From assembly GCA_036881805.1 (NCBI GenBank), contig JBAJNK010000053.1, positions 1 to 40,772 on the forward strand: a DNA stretch of 40,772 bases, read 5' to 3'. Source of the stretch: JANQLC01 sp036881805. Lineage in GTDB: Bacteria > Bacteroidota > Bacteroidia > Flavobacteriales > JANQLC01. Position numbers and translations under genes: made by a program. Of the stretch, positions 26,414 to 34,974 are shown in pieces; positions within the stretch are counted from its first letter, which is position 1, and each line of letters begins with the position of its first letter. The notes below the pieces were generated by a model. It made no database searches, had not been told where the DNA came from, and saw nothing but the letters and a program-made list of their open reading frames with translations.

Positions 26414-26421
26414 CAAAGATA
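26414..26421 (-). promoter_or_regulatory. Predicted -7 element for the E2 gene
   Basis: Minus-strand TATCTTTG is a perfect TAnnTTTG, 24 bases before the E2 ATG and within the gap after recR. A clear TTTG -33 box is not seen. Confidence 0.35.
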
Positions 26422-26445
26422 TGCTTTTTTCACGGCTCAGTCAGC

Positions 26446-27063
26446 TCAGCGCTTCAACACGCTTTCATAAGGGACCCGGTGGGTCAGGGATTTTCCCAGT
26501 GTAACCGAATCGGCGTACTCCAACGCATCACCGACAGCCACACCACGTGCTAGCGTAGTGATCCGTATGGGAAAATCCCGTAGCTGTTTAAATAGGTAAA
26601 ACATAGTCGTATCTCCTTCCATCGTACTGCTGAGCGCAAAGATAATCTCGCCGATCTCGCCACTCCGAACCTTTTCAACCAAATCGGCGATATGCAAATC
26701 TCGAGGTCCGACACCATCCATGGGGGAAATTTTACCGCCCAACACCTGGTACACACCGCGATATTCTCCCGTATTTTCCATTGCCAGCACATCGCGTACA
26801 TCCTCGACCACGCAAACGGTTTGCTTATCGCGCTTGGGGTCGGCACAGATGTAGCAAACTTCCGTGTCGGATAGGTTGTGACAGCATTGACAGCTCTTGA
26901 TCTCATCCACGAGCTGCTGCAGCGCAAAGGCCAAACGCTGCGCATGCTGTTTGGGCAAACGCAAGAGGTGTAACGCCATTCCCAAAGCGGTCTTCTGGCC
27001 TATACCGGGCAGCTGAGCGATCTCGTAAACCGCCTGTTCCAAAATTTTAGAAGGTAAATTCAC
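26446..27063 (-). CDS. recR: Recombination protein RecR
   Basis: This 205-residue protein acts with RecO and RecF to load RecA on gapped DNA. It shows the helix-hairpin-helix LPGIGQKTALG at about 18-28, the zinc finger cysteines C58, C61, C70 and C73, and a Toprim domain with VVEDVRDVLAMENTGEYRGVY (abridged) and GGKISPMDGVGP. The GTG at 27061-27063 gives the usual N-terminus; the ATG at 27088-27090 would add nine residues. Confidence 0.93.
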   Translation of the reverse strand: MNLPSKILEQAVYEIAQLPGIGQKTALGMALHLLRLPKQHAQRLAFALQQLVDEIKSCQCCHNLSDTEVCYICADPKRDKQTVCVVEDVRDVLAMENTGEYRGVYQVLGGKISPMDGVGPRDLHIADLVEKVRSGEIGEIIFALSSTMEGDTTMFYLFKQLRDFPIRITTLARGVAVGDALEYADSVTLGKSLTHRVPYESVLKR

Positions 27064-27104
27064 ACGGACGAAGTTACGGATAATCCGCACTTAAAACCAT
27101 GGGC

Positions 27105-27690
27105 TCCTCGCCGCTGCGTTGAAAGCAATATGGTTTTTTATCCTGTGTGGCAGTTTGAAAACTGCGGTTCTTATTTTTTGTCCCTGCGGGACATCTGAAA
27201 AGGGGGGACTTTTTGTATTCGCCCGTGCTCGGCAGGTTGAAAGATGGGCCTTATTTCTTCGTTTTTGTTCTGCGTGAGTCGGTTTGAAAATGGGGGTTCT
27301 TTTATTTTTATTCTGCGTGGCAGCTTTGTCGTGCATTTATTTCAGGTGGTGCGCCCTGCTGATTTTTGCTACCTAATTTATCCCTGTGCGTCGATTTGAA
27401 AAGGGATGACTTACCTTTTTTGCATTTCGATCCCTTACGACAGTTTAAAAAGGAGATTTGTTTTTCCCCTGTATGGGGTAGTTTGAAAGGAAGACTTATC
27501 GTTGCTGGTTTTGTCCTGTAGACATCTGAAAAAGGGACTTGTTTTTCTGCTCCCGACTGGCGGTTTATAGGTAGGTTTTATCGCTGCTGGTTTTATCCGT
27601 GCCTGACAGCTTGAAAAGCGGGGTTTTATATTCTTTTATTCCACTCTCTTACATTGCAATTACCACGCTGAAAAAGACAGCCGGATATTG
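27105..27690 (+). repeat. Degenerate GT-rich repeat array B
   Basis: About 13 units in some 580 bases. Cores (CAGTTTGAAAAC, ACATCTGAAAAG, CAGTTTAAAAAG and variants) begin near 27118, 27154, 27194, 27236, 27283, 27325, 27395, 27444, 27482, 27525, 27564, 27610 and 27667. The spacing is mostly 36-49 bases, with 70 and 57 at two places. Each core is preceded by a C/G-rich word like CCCTGTGCG and followed by a G-run and a T-tract. 27323-27406 resembles 4737-4816 of array A. No gene is supported. It lies between the start of recR and the end of putP, both on the minus strand. Confidence 0.65.
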
Positions 27691-27737
27691 TTTGCGACAC
27701 GGGTTTTAATGTAAAACCGCAACGCTTACCTCCAATA

Positions 27738-29231
27738 TTAGTCAAACGCCACACAACACTGCTCAAACCGCTCGAATTGCTTTTGAACCGCTTCCGATGG
27801 TTTACCAGAACCTTTGCTCACCCCAATCGCCGCCAGCGTTGCTGAGATGAAACCCGGTACGATTTCGTATAGATCGAATATCCCGCCGGATATCGACTTC
27901 CAGATCACAATGGTTAATCCGCCCACGACGATACCCGCCAGGGCGCCGTTGCGGTTCATCTGCTTCCAGTACAAACCCAGCAGTATGACTGGACCAAAGG
28001 TAGCACCAAAACCACCCCAAGCATAAGAAACCAGTTCCAATACCGAGGCATCTGGAGTCATCGCAAGTACAAGCGCAACGATAGATATGGCAGCTACACA
28101 TAAGCGACTAACCATCACAATTTCTTTAGACGATGCGCCAGGGCGAAACACTTGCTTGTATAAATCTTCAGCCAATGCAGCAGACGATACGAGTAGTTGT
28201 GAATCCACCGTGCTCATGACTGCCGCAAGGACTGCCGCAAGTAGTATACCCGCTATTACTGGGTGAAATATTGCGTTCACCAGCACCAGGAATACATCTT
28301 CAGCATCGGGCATCACCAGGGCGTGGTTACCCACGTAGGGAATACCGACAAGGCCTACGAGAATCGCACCCGCCATGGATAACAAGGCCCAAAAAACCGC
28401 GATCCGACGTGCAGTCGCTATGGCTGCATTACTACGCGTCGCTTTGAAACGCGCGAGTATGTGCGGCTGGCCAAAGTAACCCAGGCCCCATGCCACCAGC
28501 GAGACAATCGCAATAGCCTGTAGCGGTTGCCCTTTCACATCGTTGAACAGGGTTAGCAGTTCCGGATTTTTTAGCGCAAGCGCCGTGGTAAGATCACCCA
28601 CACCGCTGCTCATAGCCACGATGGGGACGATGAGTAAGGCCGCGAGCATAAGCAATCCCTGTGCCACGTCTGTCCAGGCCACAGCGAGGAATCCCCCCCA
28701 TAGGGTATAGGAAACCACACAAACCGCAGCCACAATAACAGCGATACGGTAATCAAAGCCAAACACCGTTTCGAACAGTTTACCCCCCGCAACCAAGCCC
28801 GAACTGGTGTAGAAAAGAAAGAAGGTCAAGATAAAGAATGCCGAGATGGATTGGAGCAGTTTGGATCGATCGCCAAAACGGCGTGCTAGAAACTCGGGTA
28901 TGGTTAACGAATCATCAGCCACAATGCTGTACGTGCGTAGACGCTTCGCACAAATCAGCCAATTCAGGTATTTACCGAGCAACAGACCCCCTGCGAGCCA
29001 CAGTGACTCCACACCCGCGACATAGGCATAACCGGGTAGTCCCATCAACAACCAACCACTCATATCAGATGCATCGGCCGAAAGCGCTGCAGTAAAAGGC
29101 CCTAGGGAACGACCGCCCAGGAAATAGTCCGATGTGCTCGAGGTGCGCCTGTATGAGATATAACCGATTGCCAACATGAGAATCATATACATGACAAAGG
29201 TTCCAGTAATCGCAAAACTATTTCCAACCAT
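27738..29231 (-). CDS. putP: Sodium/proline symporter
   Basis: This 497-residue SSS-family transporter has about 13 membrane helices and imports proline with sodium. Typical stretches are ADASDMSGWLLMGLPGYAY (substrate and sodium site in helix 2), YTLWGGFLAVAWTDVAQG, and STVDSQLLVSSAALAEDLYK. The sequence feels closest to the gammaproteobacterial PutP type. The ATG at 29229-29231 has a good Shine-Dalgarno (AGAAGG, 9 bases before it) and a sigma-70-like promoter, both unusual here and suggesting transfer. No putA is present in the window. Confidence 0.9.
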   Translation of the reverse strand: MVGNSFAITGTFVMYMILMLAIGYISYRRTSSTSDYFLGGRSLGPFTAALSADASDMSGWLLMGLPGYAYVAGVESLWLAGGLLLGKYLNWLICAKRLRTYSIVADDSLTIPEFLARRFGDRSKLLQSISAFFILTFFLFYTSSGLVAGGKLFETVFGFDYRIAVIVAAVCVVSYTLWGGFLAVAWTDVAQGLLMLAALLIVPIVAMSSGVGDLTTALALKNPELLTLFNDVKGQPLQAIAIVSLVAWGLGYFGQPHILARFKATRSNAAIATARRIAVFWALLSMAGAILVGLVGIPYVGNHALVMPDAEDVFLVLVNAIFHPVIAGILLAAVLAAVMSTVDSQLLVSSAALAEDLYKQVFRPGASSKEIVMVSRLCVAAISIVALVLAMTPDASVLELVSYAWGGFGATFGPVILLGLYWKQMNRNGALAGIVVGGLTIVIWKSISGGIFDLYEIVPGFISATLAAIGVSKGSGKPSEAVQKQFERFEQCCVAFD

Positions 29232-29240
29232 TGTCAATTT

Positions 29241-29246
29241 CCTTCT
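29241..29246 (-). promoter_or_regulatory. Shine-Dalgarno site of putP
   Basis: AGAAGG on the minus strand, 9 bases before the ATG. It decides the start against the in-frame TTG at 29235-29237. Most other genes in the window lack such a site. Confidence 0.6.
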
Positions 29247-29264
29247 CGTTCGACATATTTATCG

Positions 29265-29292
29265 ATTATATATATCATAAATGTGATGTAAA
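29265..29292 (-). promoter_or_regulatory. Sigma-70-like promoter of putP
   Basis: Minus strand: TTTACA at 29292-29287, 16 bases, then TATAAT at 29270-29265. This is the proteobacterial consensus with one mismatch, rather than the TTTG/TAnnTTTG type seen elsewhere. It overlaps an AT-rich imperfect inverted repeat at 29257-29283. Confidence 0.5.
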
Positions 29293-29389
29293 AAAACACA
29301 AAACTCTTACCGACTTAGGTCTTTTTATGTAAGAATTATAAATTCTAGGATATACAATTTACCACCTTTACCCAATTTGGGCACTGTTC

Positions 29390-29437
29390 AAAAAATTGGC
29401 GAGCCAAGCCTGCCGGTGTTTTGTCATTATGGCTCGG
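29390..29437 (-). terminator. Possible rho-independent terminator after ribokinase
   Basis: On the minus strand CCGAGCC and GGCTCG can pair across a loop of about 25 bases, followed by CCAATTTTTT. It starts just past the ribokinase stop codon. The stem is short and the loop long, so this is tentative. Confidence 0.35.
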
Positions 29438-29438
29438 T

Positions 29439-30338
29439 TTACTCAGCTTTGAGCGCATCGCGAAAAGGGATCGAAGGTTGTGCACCGAGACGTGTGGTGG
29501 AAAGGGCAGCTGCGCGATTGGCAAACGCAACAGCCTGTATCATCGGCTCCCCCCAATATAGTGCACTGACCAGTGCACCGTTAAACACGTCGCCCGCTCC
29601 AGTGGCATCAATTGTCTCAACGGGCAAGGCATCAATAAGGTGAGCGGTTTGATCGTTATATAGCAAAGCGCCTTGTTCAGCCAATGTGATAATGACGTTT
29701 TTCACACCTTTATCGAAAAGCGCCTGGGCAGCTTGGAAAGCACCCCTTTCACCATCGATCGCAATACCCGTCAGCGCGGTGGCTTCGGTCTCATTTGGGG
29801 TGATGATATCGATTAAAGCATAGATTTCATCCGGCAGTATTTGTGCCGGTGCTGGATCTAAGACAAAGGTCGCATCGTTTTGTTTGGCTGTTCTGGCGAC
29901 TTGTAAAACCGTTGCCATGGGTATTTCAAGCTGCGTGAGCACAATGGAAGCCTTTTTAAATTCCGCCTTTGCCGCATCGATATGCCCGCTGCGCAACAAG
30001 GCGTTTGATCCGGGTGCCACAGCAATTGTGTTCTGCCCATTCTTGGCCACGTAGATCATCGCAATACCGGAAGCTGTATCCGGGCGTTGAATCAGATGGG
30101 TATCGATGGATTCATCGCGGTATTTTTGAATGAGATCGTCTCCAAAACGATCCCGACCAATACTGGCCAGAAATTGCACATCACCATTTAAACGCGCAAC
30201 AGCAACGGCTTGGTTGGCACCTTTGCCACCTGAGGCAGTGACGAATTCACCACCCAGAACGGTCTGCCCCGGCTCGGGTAGCGCATCCACTTGGATAATC
30301 AAGTCGGTATTGGCACTACCGACAACTAGAATTGACAT
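29439..30338 (-). CDS. rbsK: Ribokinase
   Basis: This 299-residue PfkB-family kinase phosphorylates D-ribose to ribose 5-phosphate. It has the N-terminal signature SGGKGANQAVA at about 36-46 and the C-terminal signature DATGAGDVFNGA at about 244-255, with the catalytic aspartate D250. The gene follows the GRP-type transporter by 47 bases on the same strand, so uptake and phosphorylation of ribose are probably encoded together. No ribose-binding protein or ABC transporter is nearby. Confidence 0.92.
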   Translation of the reverse strand: MSILVVGSANTDLIIQVDALPEPGQTVLGGEFVTASGGKGANQAVAVARLNGDVQFLASIGRDRFGDDLIQKYRDESIDTHLIQRPDTASGIAMIYVAKNGQNTIAVAPGSNALLRSGHIDAAKAEFKKASIVLTQLEIPMATVLQVARTAKQNDATFVLDPAPAQILPDEIYALIDIITPNETEATALTGIAIDGERGAFQAAQALFDKGVKNVIITLAEQGALLYNDQTAHLIDALPVETIDATGAGDVFNGALVSALYWGEPMIQAVAFANRAAALSTTRLGAQPSIPFRDALKAE

Positions 30339-30385
30339 ACTATAAATTTTTAACCTCGTCCACTTTGCGTTTGCAATCCCAAAAG

Positions 30386-31387
30386 TCAGGCTTTGGCTAA
30401 CACGATAAGCGATAGACCCAAAAAGTAAAAGATAAACATCGCTGTTAAGAGTCTATCGGCTGCTTTCGGTGCATTTTTAAATTCGCGCCAAATCAGCACA
30501 CCCCACAATGCGGCGATCAGGGTCGCACCTTGGCCCAAACCATAAGAAATAGCTGGGCTTGCTGTACCTGCGGCAATAAAGTTTAAGCCCGTGCCCAACC
30601 CCCAGATCACACCGCCGATGACACCGTAAAAATGGGTTAGAAACCCACCGCTTATATAGTCGGAAAAGTGCACAGCTCGACCGACTAAAGGCTTTTTCAT
30701 CATCCAGGTGTTGGTGATAAAATTCGATAGAAACAAACCCAAAGCAAAGACAAATCCAGCGCTATAAGGTGTGAGCTTACCCATTTCAGGATGCACAAAG
30801 TCTGCAACCATCGAGGCGGCGACAAAGAAGTAAAAGGTGCCCATTAACACGCCTGAAGTCAGGGCGATGGTCAACCCTTTTTTAAACGCTGATTTCGTCA
30901 ATTGACCTGGCAGCATTTTATAGGCCCTGGCATCGAGCACAATTGCCAGACCCACACAGATCACACCGGTAAATAATAAAAATGCATGGCCAACTGGGCT
31001 GGCGATATAGTTTAAAACCACGCCCAGAATCAGTGCCAAACCAATGGCGACAGGAAAAGCAACAGCCATCCCTGCCATTTGAATCGCAGCCACCAGCAAT
31101 ATGTTGGCCAGATTAAACACAACGCCACCGACAAATGCCAGTAGCACAGGTTTTGTATCGGCTTGCCACAAATCGCTAAAAAAGCTGCGACCCACATCAC
31201 CGTGATTACCAAGGGTGATGGCCAGAAGAAAGCTGATGATAAGCACCCCCAGTCCATAGTCCCAATAGAAGTGTTGGAAAGCCCATTTTTTCGATATCGC
31301 CTTTTGCATATTGGCCCAAGAACCCCAGCAAAGCATCGTAATAATACAAAGGACAACTGCTAATACATAAGAGTGTGCAAAAAACAT
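30386..31387 (-). CDS. GRP-type sugar transporter (DMT superfamily)
   Basis: This 333-residue integral membrane protein has about ten hydrophobic helices. It resembles the glucose/ribose porter (GRP/RbsU) group: an early CWGSWANMQKA motif, then repeats with GGVVFNLANILLVAAIQMAG (abridged) and GGVIWGLGTGLNFIA, including small-residue-rich helices. It is the first gene of a pair with ribokinase, which suggests ribose uptake. No strong promoter is visible; the 600 bases upstream include repeat array C. Confidence 0.75.
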   Translation of the reverse strand: MFFAHSYVLAVVLCIITMLCWGSWANMQKAISKKWAFQHFYWDYGLGVLIISFLLAITLGNHGDVGRSFFSDLWQADTKPVLLAFVGGVVFNLANILLVAAIQMAGMAVAFPVAIGLALILGVVLNYIASPVGHAFLLFTGVICVGLAIVLDARAYKMLPGQLTKSAFKKGLTIALTSGVLMGTFYFFVAASMVADFVHPEMGKLTPYSAGFVFALGLFLSNFITNTWMMKKPLVGRAVHFSDYISGGFLTHFYGVIGGVIWGLGTGLNFIAAGTASPAISYGLGQGATLIAALWGVLIWREFKNAPKAADRLLTAMFIFYFLGLSLIVLAKA

Positions 31388-31667
31388 GAGAGATGGCTTA
31401 GCCGTTAGCTTAAATGCATTTTCACCTTATCGAATTCTCATATCCGTCGACAATCATTTGCCGTGAATGCCAAAAAAAGTAAAAAAACAGGGCAAATACG
31501 CTGCGTATGGGCAAACTTCTTTTGAAAATGCGCCATGGGTCATTCATAAGTTCAGATGCAAGATACGATAATTTTAAAAATTACATCCGGCTTTCTCATA
31601 CAAATCCTATTCTTTGAGTCATCAACCATCCGCACCCTAAGAGAAAGCAAGTATCGACCCAATGAGA

Positions 31668-31950
31668 TCGTTTAAAAAGCGGGGCTTTTTTGGTTTTGTC
31701 CTTTTGCGATAGTTTGAAGAGGCGGGGTTGTTTTGTCGCCGCTGTCTATCCATTAAAAAAGGGGGTTGTTCTCGGGCTCTCTGCGCTGCGCGGACTCATT
31801 TAAAAAGAGCCCTTATCCGTTTGGTTTTAATCTGTTGGTGTGATTTAAAAACCAGCGCTATTCTCGACCTTTACGCTGCGCTGAGTTAAGCGGGCTTTAT
31901 CTCTCAGCCTTTGTCCCTGTGGGCCTTGTGGGTTAAAAAATTACACGGCT
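31668..31950 (+). repeat. Degenerate GT-rich repeat array C
   Basis: About seven units on the plus strand, for example CGTTTAAAAAGCGGGGCTTT near 31670 and ATTTAAAAAGAGCCCTT near 31799. The first unit contains AAAAAGC-GGG-GCTTTTT, a perfect short hairpin. It lies between the GRP transporter start and the etfA end, both minus-strand. The rest of the gap (31388-31667) shows no gene. Confidence 0.55.
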
Positions 31951-32002
31951 TTTCTCATAAAATGCTATCGGTGGAACCCGATGGATTGAGACAGCTGCGA
32001 TA

Positions 32003-32959
32003 TCAACCGTTTTGTATGTGGTATTTCTTTAATTCGGCGATCAATTGGGGCACGACTTTAAAGAGGTCGCCCACGATACCGTAGTCAGCCGCTTGGAAGA
32101 AAGGCGCATCGGGATCGCTGTTGATCACCACGATATTTTTCGATCCGTTTACGCCGGCTAGGTGTTGGATGGCTCCGGAAATTCCGATTGCGATGTATAA
32201 GTCGGGGGCGATGGTCTTGCCCGTTTGTCCGACGTGCTCGCTGTGTGGACGCCAACCCATGTCGGATACCGGTTTGGAACAAGCTGTTGCGCCGTTCAGC
32301 AGCTCGGATAGTTCTTCTATCATCCCCCAATTTTCAGGTCCTTTGAGCCCCCTTCCCGCTGAGACGACTACATTCGCTTCCTTTACATCTACTTTTCCCT
32401 GGGTCAGTTCTTGTGATTTCACCGTTACCTTGGGGACATCCAAATGCATGGATTTTTCTGTTATCTCGGATTGGGAACCGGATTCCTTTTTGCCCACGCT
32501 GTTTGGCATCACGGTCAAAACCGCTCTTTCCCCTTCTACCGCTACTTCCATAATTCCCTTTCCCGAAAAGGCGTTTCGCTTTACCCTGAGGGGTGAAACG
32601 GCGCTTGGGTAAGCGATTGCACCGGTCACCAACGCAGCATCCCGTTTCAATGCCAAAAAAGGTGCCATGGACGCCCCGTCGTTGGAATGGGGTAATATGT
32701 GGACTTCCCCTTGGGCCGCTTCTGAAAGCGCCTGTGCCCATATTTCAGGGGAGAATCGGGTGAGCTCTTTATCGGTCAGGTTGGCGATCTCGTCAGCGCC
32801 GTATCGACTTAAATCGCCGGGCTCCGATGCGCCAAAGGTCACGGCGACTACCCGTCCGCCTGCCATTCCAGCTATATGTTTGGCGTAGGATACCGATTCG
32901 GCAGCGCTTTTCCTGAATTTACCTTCGCTATTTGTCTCTGCAAAAACGACTGTGTTCAT
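32003..32959 (-). CDS. etfA: Electron transfer flavoprotein alpha subunit
   Basis: This 318-residue FAD-binding subunit of the ETF heterodimer carries electrons from acyl-CoA dehydrogenases. The C-terminal FAD domain is plain: SAGRGLKGPENW, SKPVSDMGWRPHSEHVGQTG, and AIGISGAIQHLAGVNGSK. It follows etfB by 19 bases, in the same operon. Confidence 0.95.
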   Translation of the reverse strand: MNTVVFAETNSEGKFRKSAAESVSYAKHIAGMAGGRVVAVTFGASEPGDLSRYGADEIANLTDKELTRFSPEIWAQALSEAAQGEVHILPHSNDGASMAPFLALKRDAALVTGAIAYPSAVSPLRVKRNAFSGKGIMEVAVEGERAVLTVMPNSVGKKESGSQSEITEKSMHLDVPKVTVKSQELTQGKVDVKEANVVVSAGRGLKGPENWGMIEELSELLNGATACSKPVSDMGWRPHSEHVGQTGKTIAPDLYIAIGISGAIQHLAGVNGSKNIVVINSDPDAPFFQAADYGIVGDLFKVVPQLIAELKKYHIQNG

Positions 32960-32978
32960 TTCGATCTAGACTTCGGGG

Positions 32979-33725
32979 TTAAATGACCTTGACTTCTTCG
33001 TGTAAGCACTTGATCAGCTCGTCTAAGCGATCCGCATCGATCAGGGTAACGGCCGATTTGGACGCCGGTCTTTCAAAGCCCTCAGCTTGGGTTTTGGCCT
33101 GTGTGCCCAACGGCTCTTTGACGGTCAACGGTTTTTTGCGCGCCATTACAATGCCCCGCATACTGGGTATTTTTAAATCTCTTTCTTCGACCAAACCCTT
33201 TTGTCCAGCGATCACAGCGGGCAACGGGAAGCCGACCACTTCTCTTCCGCCGTCTATTTCGCGCTGTGCGCTGGCTTTTCTACCTTCGATTTCCAACTGG
33301 ATGCAACCGTTTACAAAAGGCCAGTTGAGCATGGCTGCGAGGAAACCGGGCACGGCCCCCCCATTGTAGTCGATGGATTCCTTACCGGTGATCACCAGGT
33401 CGTACTTGCCCGCCTCGACCAGGGCGGCCAACTCATTGGCTACTTGGTAACTGTCTCTGGGCTCAGCATCTATGCGAATGGCATCATCAGCCCCTAAGGC
33501 CAATGCTTTTCGCAAGCTCGGTTCTACCGACGCATCCCCTACGGTGACTGCGGTAATCCTCGCACCCTGCCTTTCCTGCAGCCAAATCGCTCGGGTGAGG
33601 CCGAACTCGTCATAGGGATTGATGACAAAGGAAATGCCTGTGGTATCAAATGCTCGGTTGCCGTCGGTGAACTCAATTTTGGCGGTCGTATCCGGAACCT
33701 GGCTTATGCATACGAGTACGTTCAT
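32979..33725 (-). CDS. etfB: Electron transfer flavoprotein beta subunit
   Basis: This 248-residue AMP-binding partner of EtfA shows INPYDEFGLTRAIWL and, around residue 110, ITGKESIDYNGGAVPGFLA, the typical nucleotide-binding stretch. It is the first gene of the etfBA operon and is divergent from the E1 beta gene, with 114 bases between starts. A TACCTTGC on the minus strand just upstream is a weak -7 candidate. Confidence 0.95.
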   Translation of the reverse strand: MNVLVCISQVPDTTAKIEFTDGNRAFDTTGISFVINPYDEFGLTRAIWLQERQGARITAVTVGDASVEPSLRKALALGADDAIRIDAEPRDSYQVANELAALVEAGKYDLVITGKESIDYNGGAVPGFLAAMLNWPFVNGCIQLEIEGRKASAQREIDGGREVVGFPLPAVIAGQKGLVEERDLKIPSMRGIVMARKKPLTVKEPLGTQAKTQAEGFERPASKSAVTLIDADRLDELIKCLHEEVKVI

Positions 33726-33814
33726 CTCAGTGGTTAAATTTTTGGCAAGGTAAACAAAATTCTCCTACGTTTATCCACTGTGGGATTTGGGTCCGCACTT
33801 ACGAAAGTATTTTA

Positions 33815-33822
33815 TACTTTTG
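33815..33822 (+). promoter_or_regulatory. Predicted -7 element for pdhB
   Basis: TACTTTTG is a perfect TAnnTTTG, 17 bases before the ATG at 33840. A TTTG lies at 33786-33789, 25 bases upstream, which is longer than the usual spacing. Confidence 0.4.
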
Positions 33823-33839
33823 CCCTTATTTCGATCGGT

Positions 33840-34823
33840 ATGCCGAGAACGCTACGGTTTAGGCAAGCCATTGCAGAAGCGATGAGCGAGGAAATGCGCA
33901 GGGATGAGTCCGTCTATCTGATGGGTGAAGAGGTCGCGCAATACAACGGTGCTTATAAGGCATCCAAAGGCATGTTGGACGAGTTCGGGCCGGAACGGGT
34001 CATCGATACACCGATTTCGGAGTTGGGCTTTTCCGGTATAGGTATCGGTTCGGCGATGAATGGCAACCGTCCGATCATCGAATTTATGACCTTCAACTTT
34101 TCCCTGTTGGCCATGGACCAGATCGTCAACAATGCGGCTAAAATTCGTCAGATGAGTGGCGGGCAGTGGCACATTCCCATCGTTTTTCGCGGTCCTACGG
34201 CTTCTGCGGGCCAGCTCGCGGCTACGCACTCCCAGGCTTTTGAGAGTTGGTATGCCAATTGTCCAGGATTAAAAGTCGTGGTTCCCAGTAATCCCTACGA
34301 TGCCAAGGGGCTCTTAAAATCAGCCATTCGCGATGATGATCCGGTGATCTTTATGGAGAGCGAACAGATGTATGGCGATAAGATGGCGGTTCCCAGAGAA
34401 GAATATACGATACCCATCGGTGTGGCCGATATCAAGAGAGCCGGCTCAGATGTGACGGTCGTCTCTTTCGGCAAGGTCATCAAGGAAGCCTATAAGGCGG
34501 CTGACGAACTGGAAAAGGAAGGGGTTGACCTTGAGATCATCGACCTGCGCACAGTGCGCCCCTTGGATTATAAAACCGTCGTTGAATCCGTGAAGAGAAC
34601 CAATCGCCTGGTCGTCTTAGAAGAAGCCTGGCCCTTTGGTTCGGTGGCCGGCGAGGTCGCTTATTTGATTCAGCAGCTCGCTTTTGATTATCTCGATGCG
34701 CCTGTCAAAAGGGTGACGGCAGCTGACACCCCTTCACCTTATTCCGCGACCCTGTTTGAAGCCTGGTATCCCAGCGCCCAAAAGCTCATACAAGCTGTAA
34801 AAAAAACGCTATACATCGAGTAA
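33840..34823 (+). CDS. pdhB: Pyruvate dehydrogenase E1 component, beta subunit
   Basis: This 327-residue transketolase-like subunit of the heterotetrameric E1 binds thiamine diphosphate with E1 alpha. Signatures are LRFRQAIAEAMSEEM, LMGEEVAQYNGAYKAS, DTPISELGFSGIGIG, EFMTFNFSLLAMDQIVN, and RGPTASAGQLAATHSQ. The ATG at 33840 is preferred to the 20-residue longer frame, because homology starts at MPRTLRFRQA and the -7 box lies between. The alpha subunit is not in the window. A branched-chain E1 beta is less likely but not excluded. Confidence 0.9.
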   Translation: MPRTLRFRQAIAEAMSEEMRRDESVYLMGEEVAQYNGAYKASKGMLDEFGPERVIDTPISELGFSGIGIGSAMNGNRPIIEFMTFNFSLLAMDQIVNNAAKIRQMSGGQWHIPIVFRGPTASAGQLAATHSQAFESWYANCPGLKVVVPSNPYDAKGLLKSAIRDDDPVIFMESEQMYGDKMAVPREEYTIPIGVADIKRAGSDVTVVSFGKVIKEAYKAADELEKEGVDLEIIDLRTVRPLDYKTVVESVKRTNRLVVLEEAWPFGSVAGEVAYLIQQLAFDYLDAPVKRVTAADTPSPYSATLFEAWYPSAQKLIQAVKKTLYIE

Positions 34824-34974
34824 TACTTATACTTAATCACCTCGTCCACAGTGCGCTATGTGAACCCCCGATTTGGATTCGGCCGTTTTTTCTCCGCACC
34901 TTTAGCCGACAACCCCGCTGGAGTGACTCGATCCATTTGTGAAATATCAGATTGGGTATGAACGGCTATACCTC

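Noticed and set aside
27105..27690. CRISPR array
   Set aside because: Units are diverged from each other throughout, there is no constant repeat with unique equal-length spacers, and no cas genes are present.
31388..31667. tRNA or small RNA gene in the gap before the GRP transporter
   Set aside because: No cloverleaf, no TTCGA-type T-arm with matching acceptor ends, and no convincing promoter-terminator pair were found by eye.
31960..31990. Terminator after etfA
   Set aside because: ATCGG/CCGAT can pair on the minus strand over a six-base loop, but the stem has only five pairs and no T-run follows directly.
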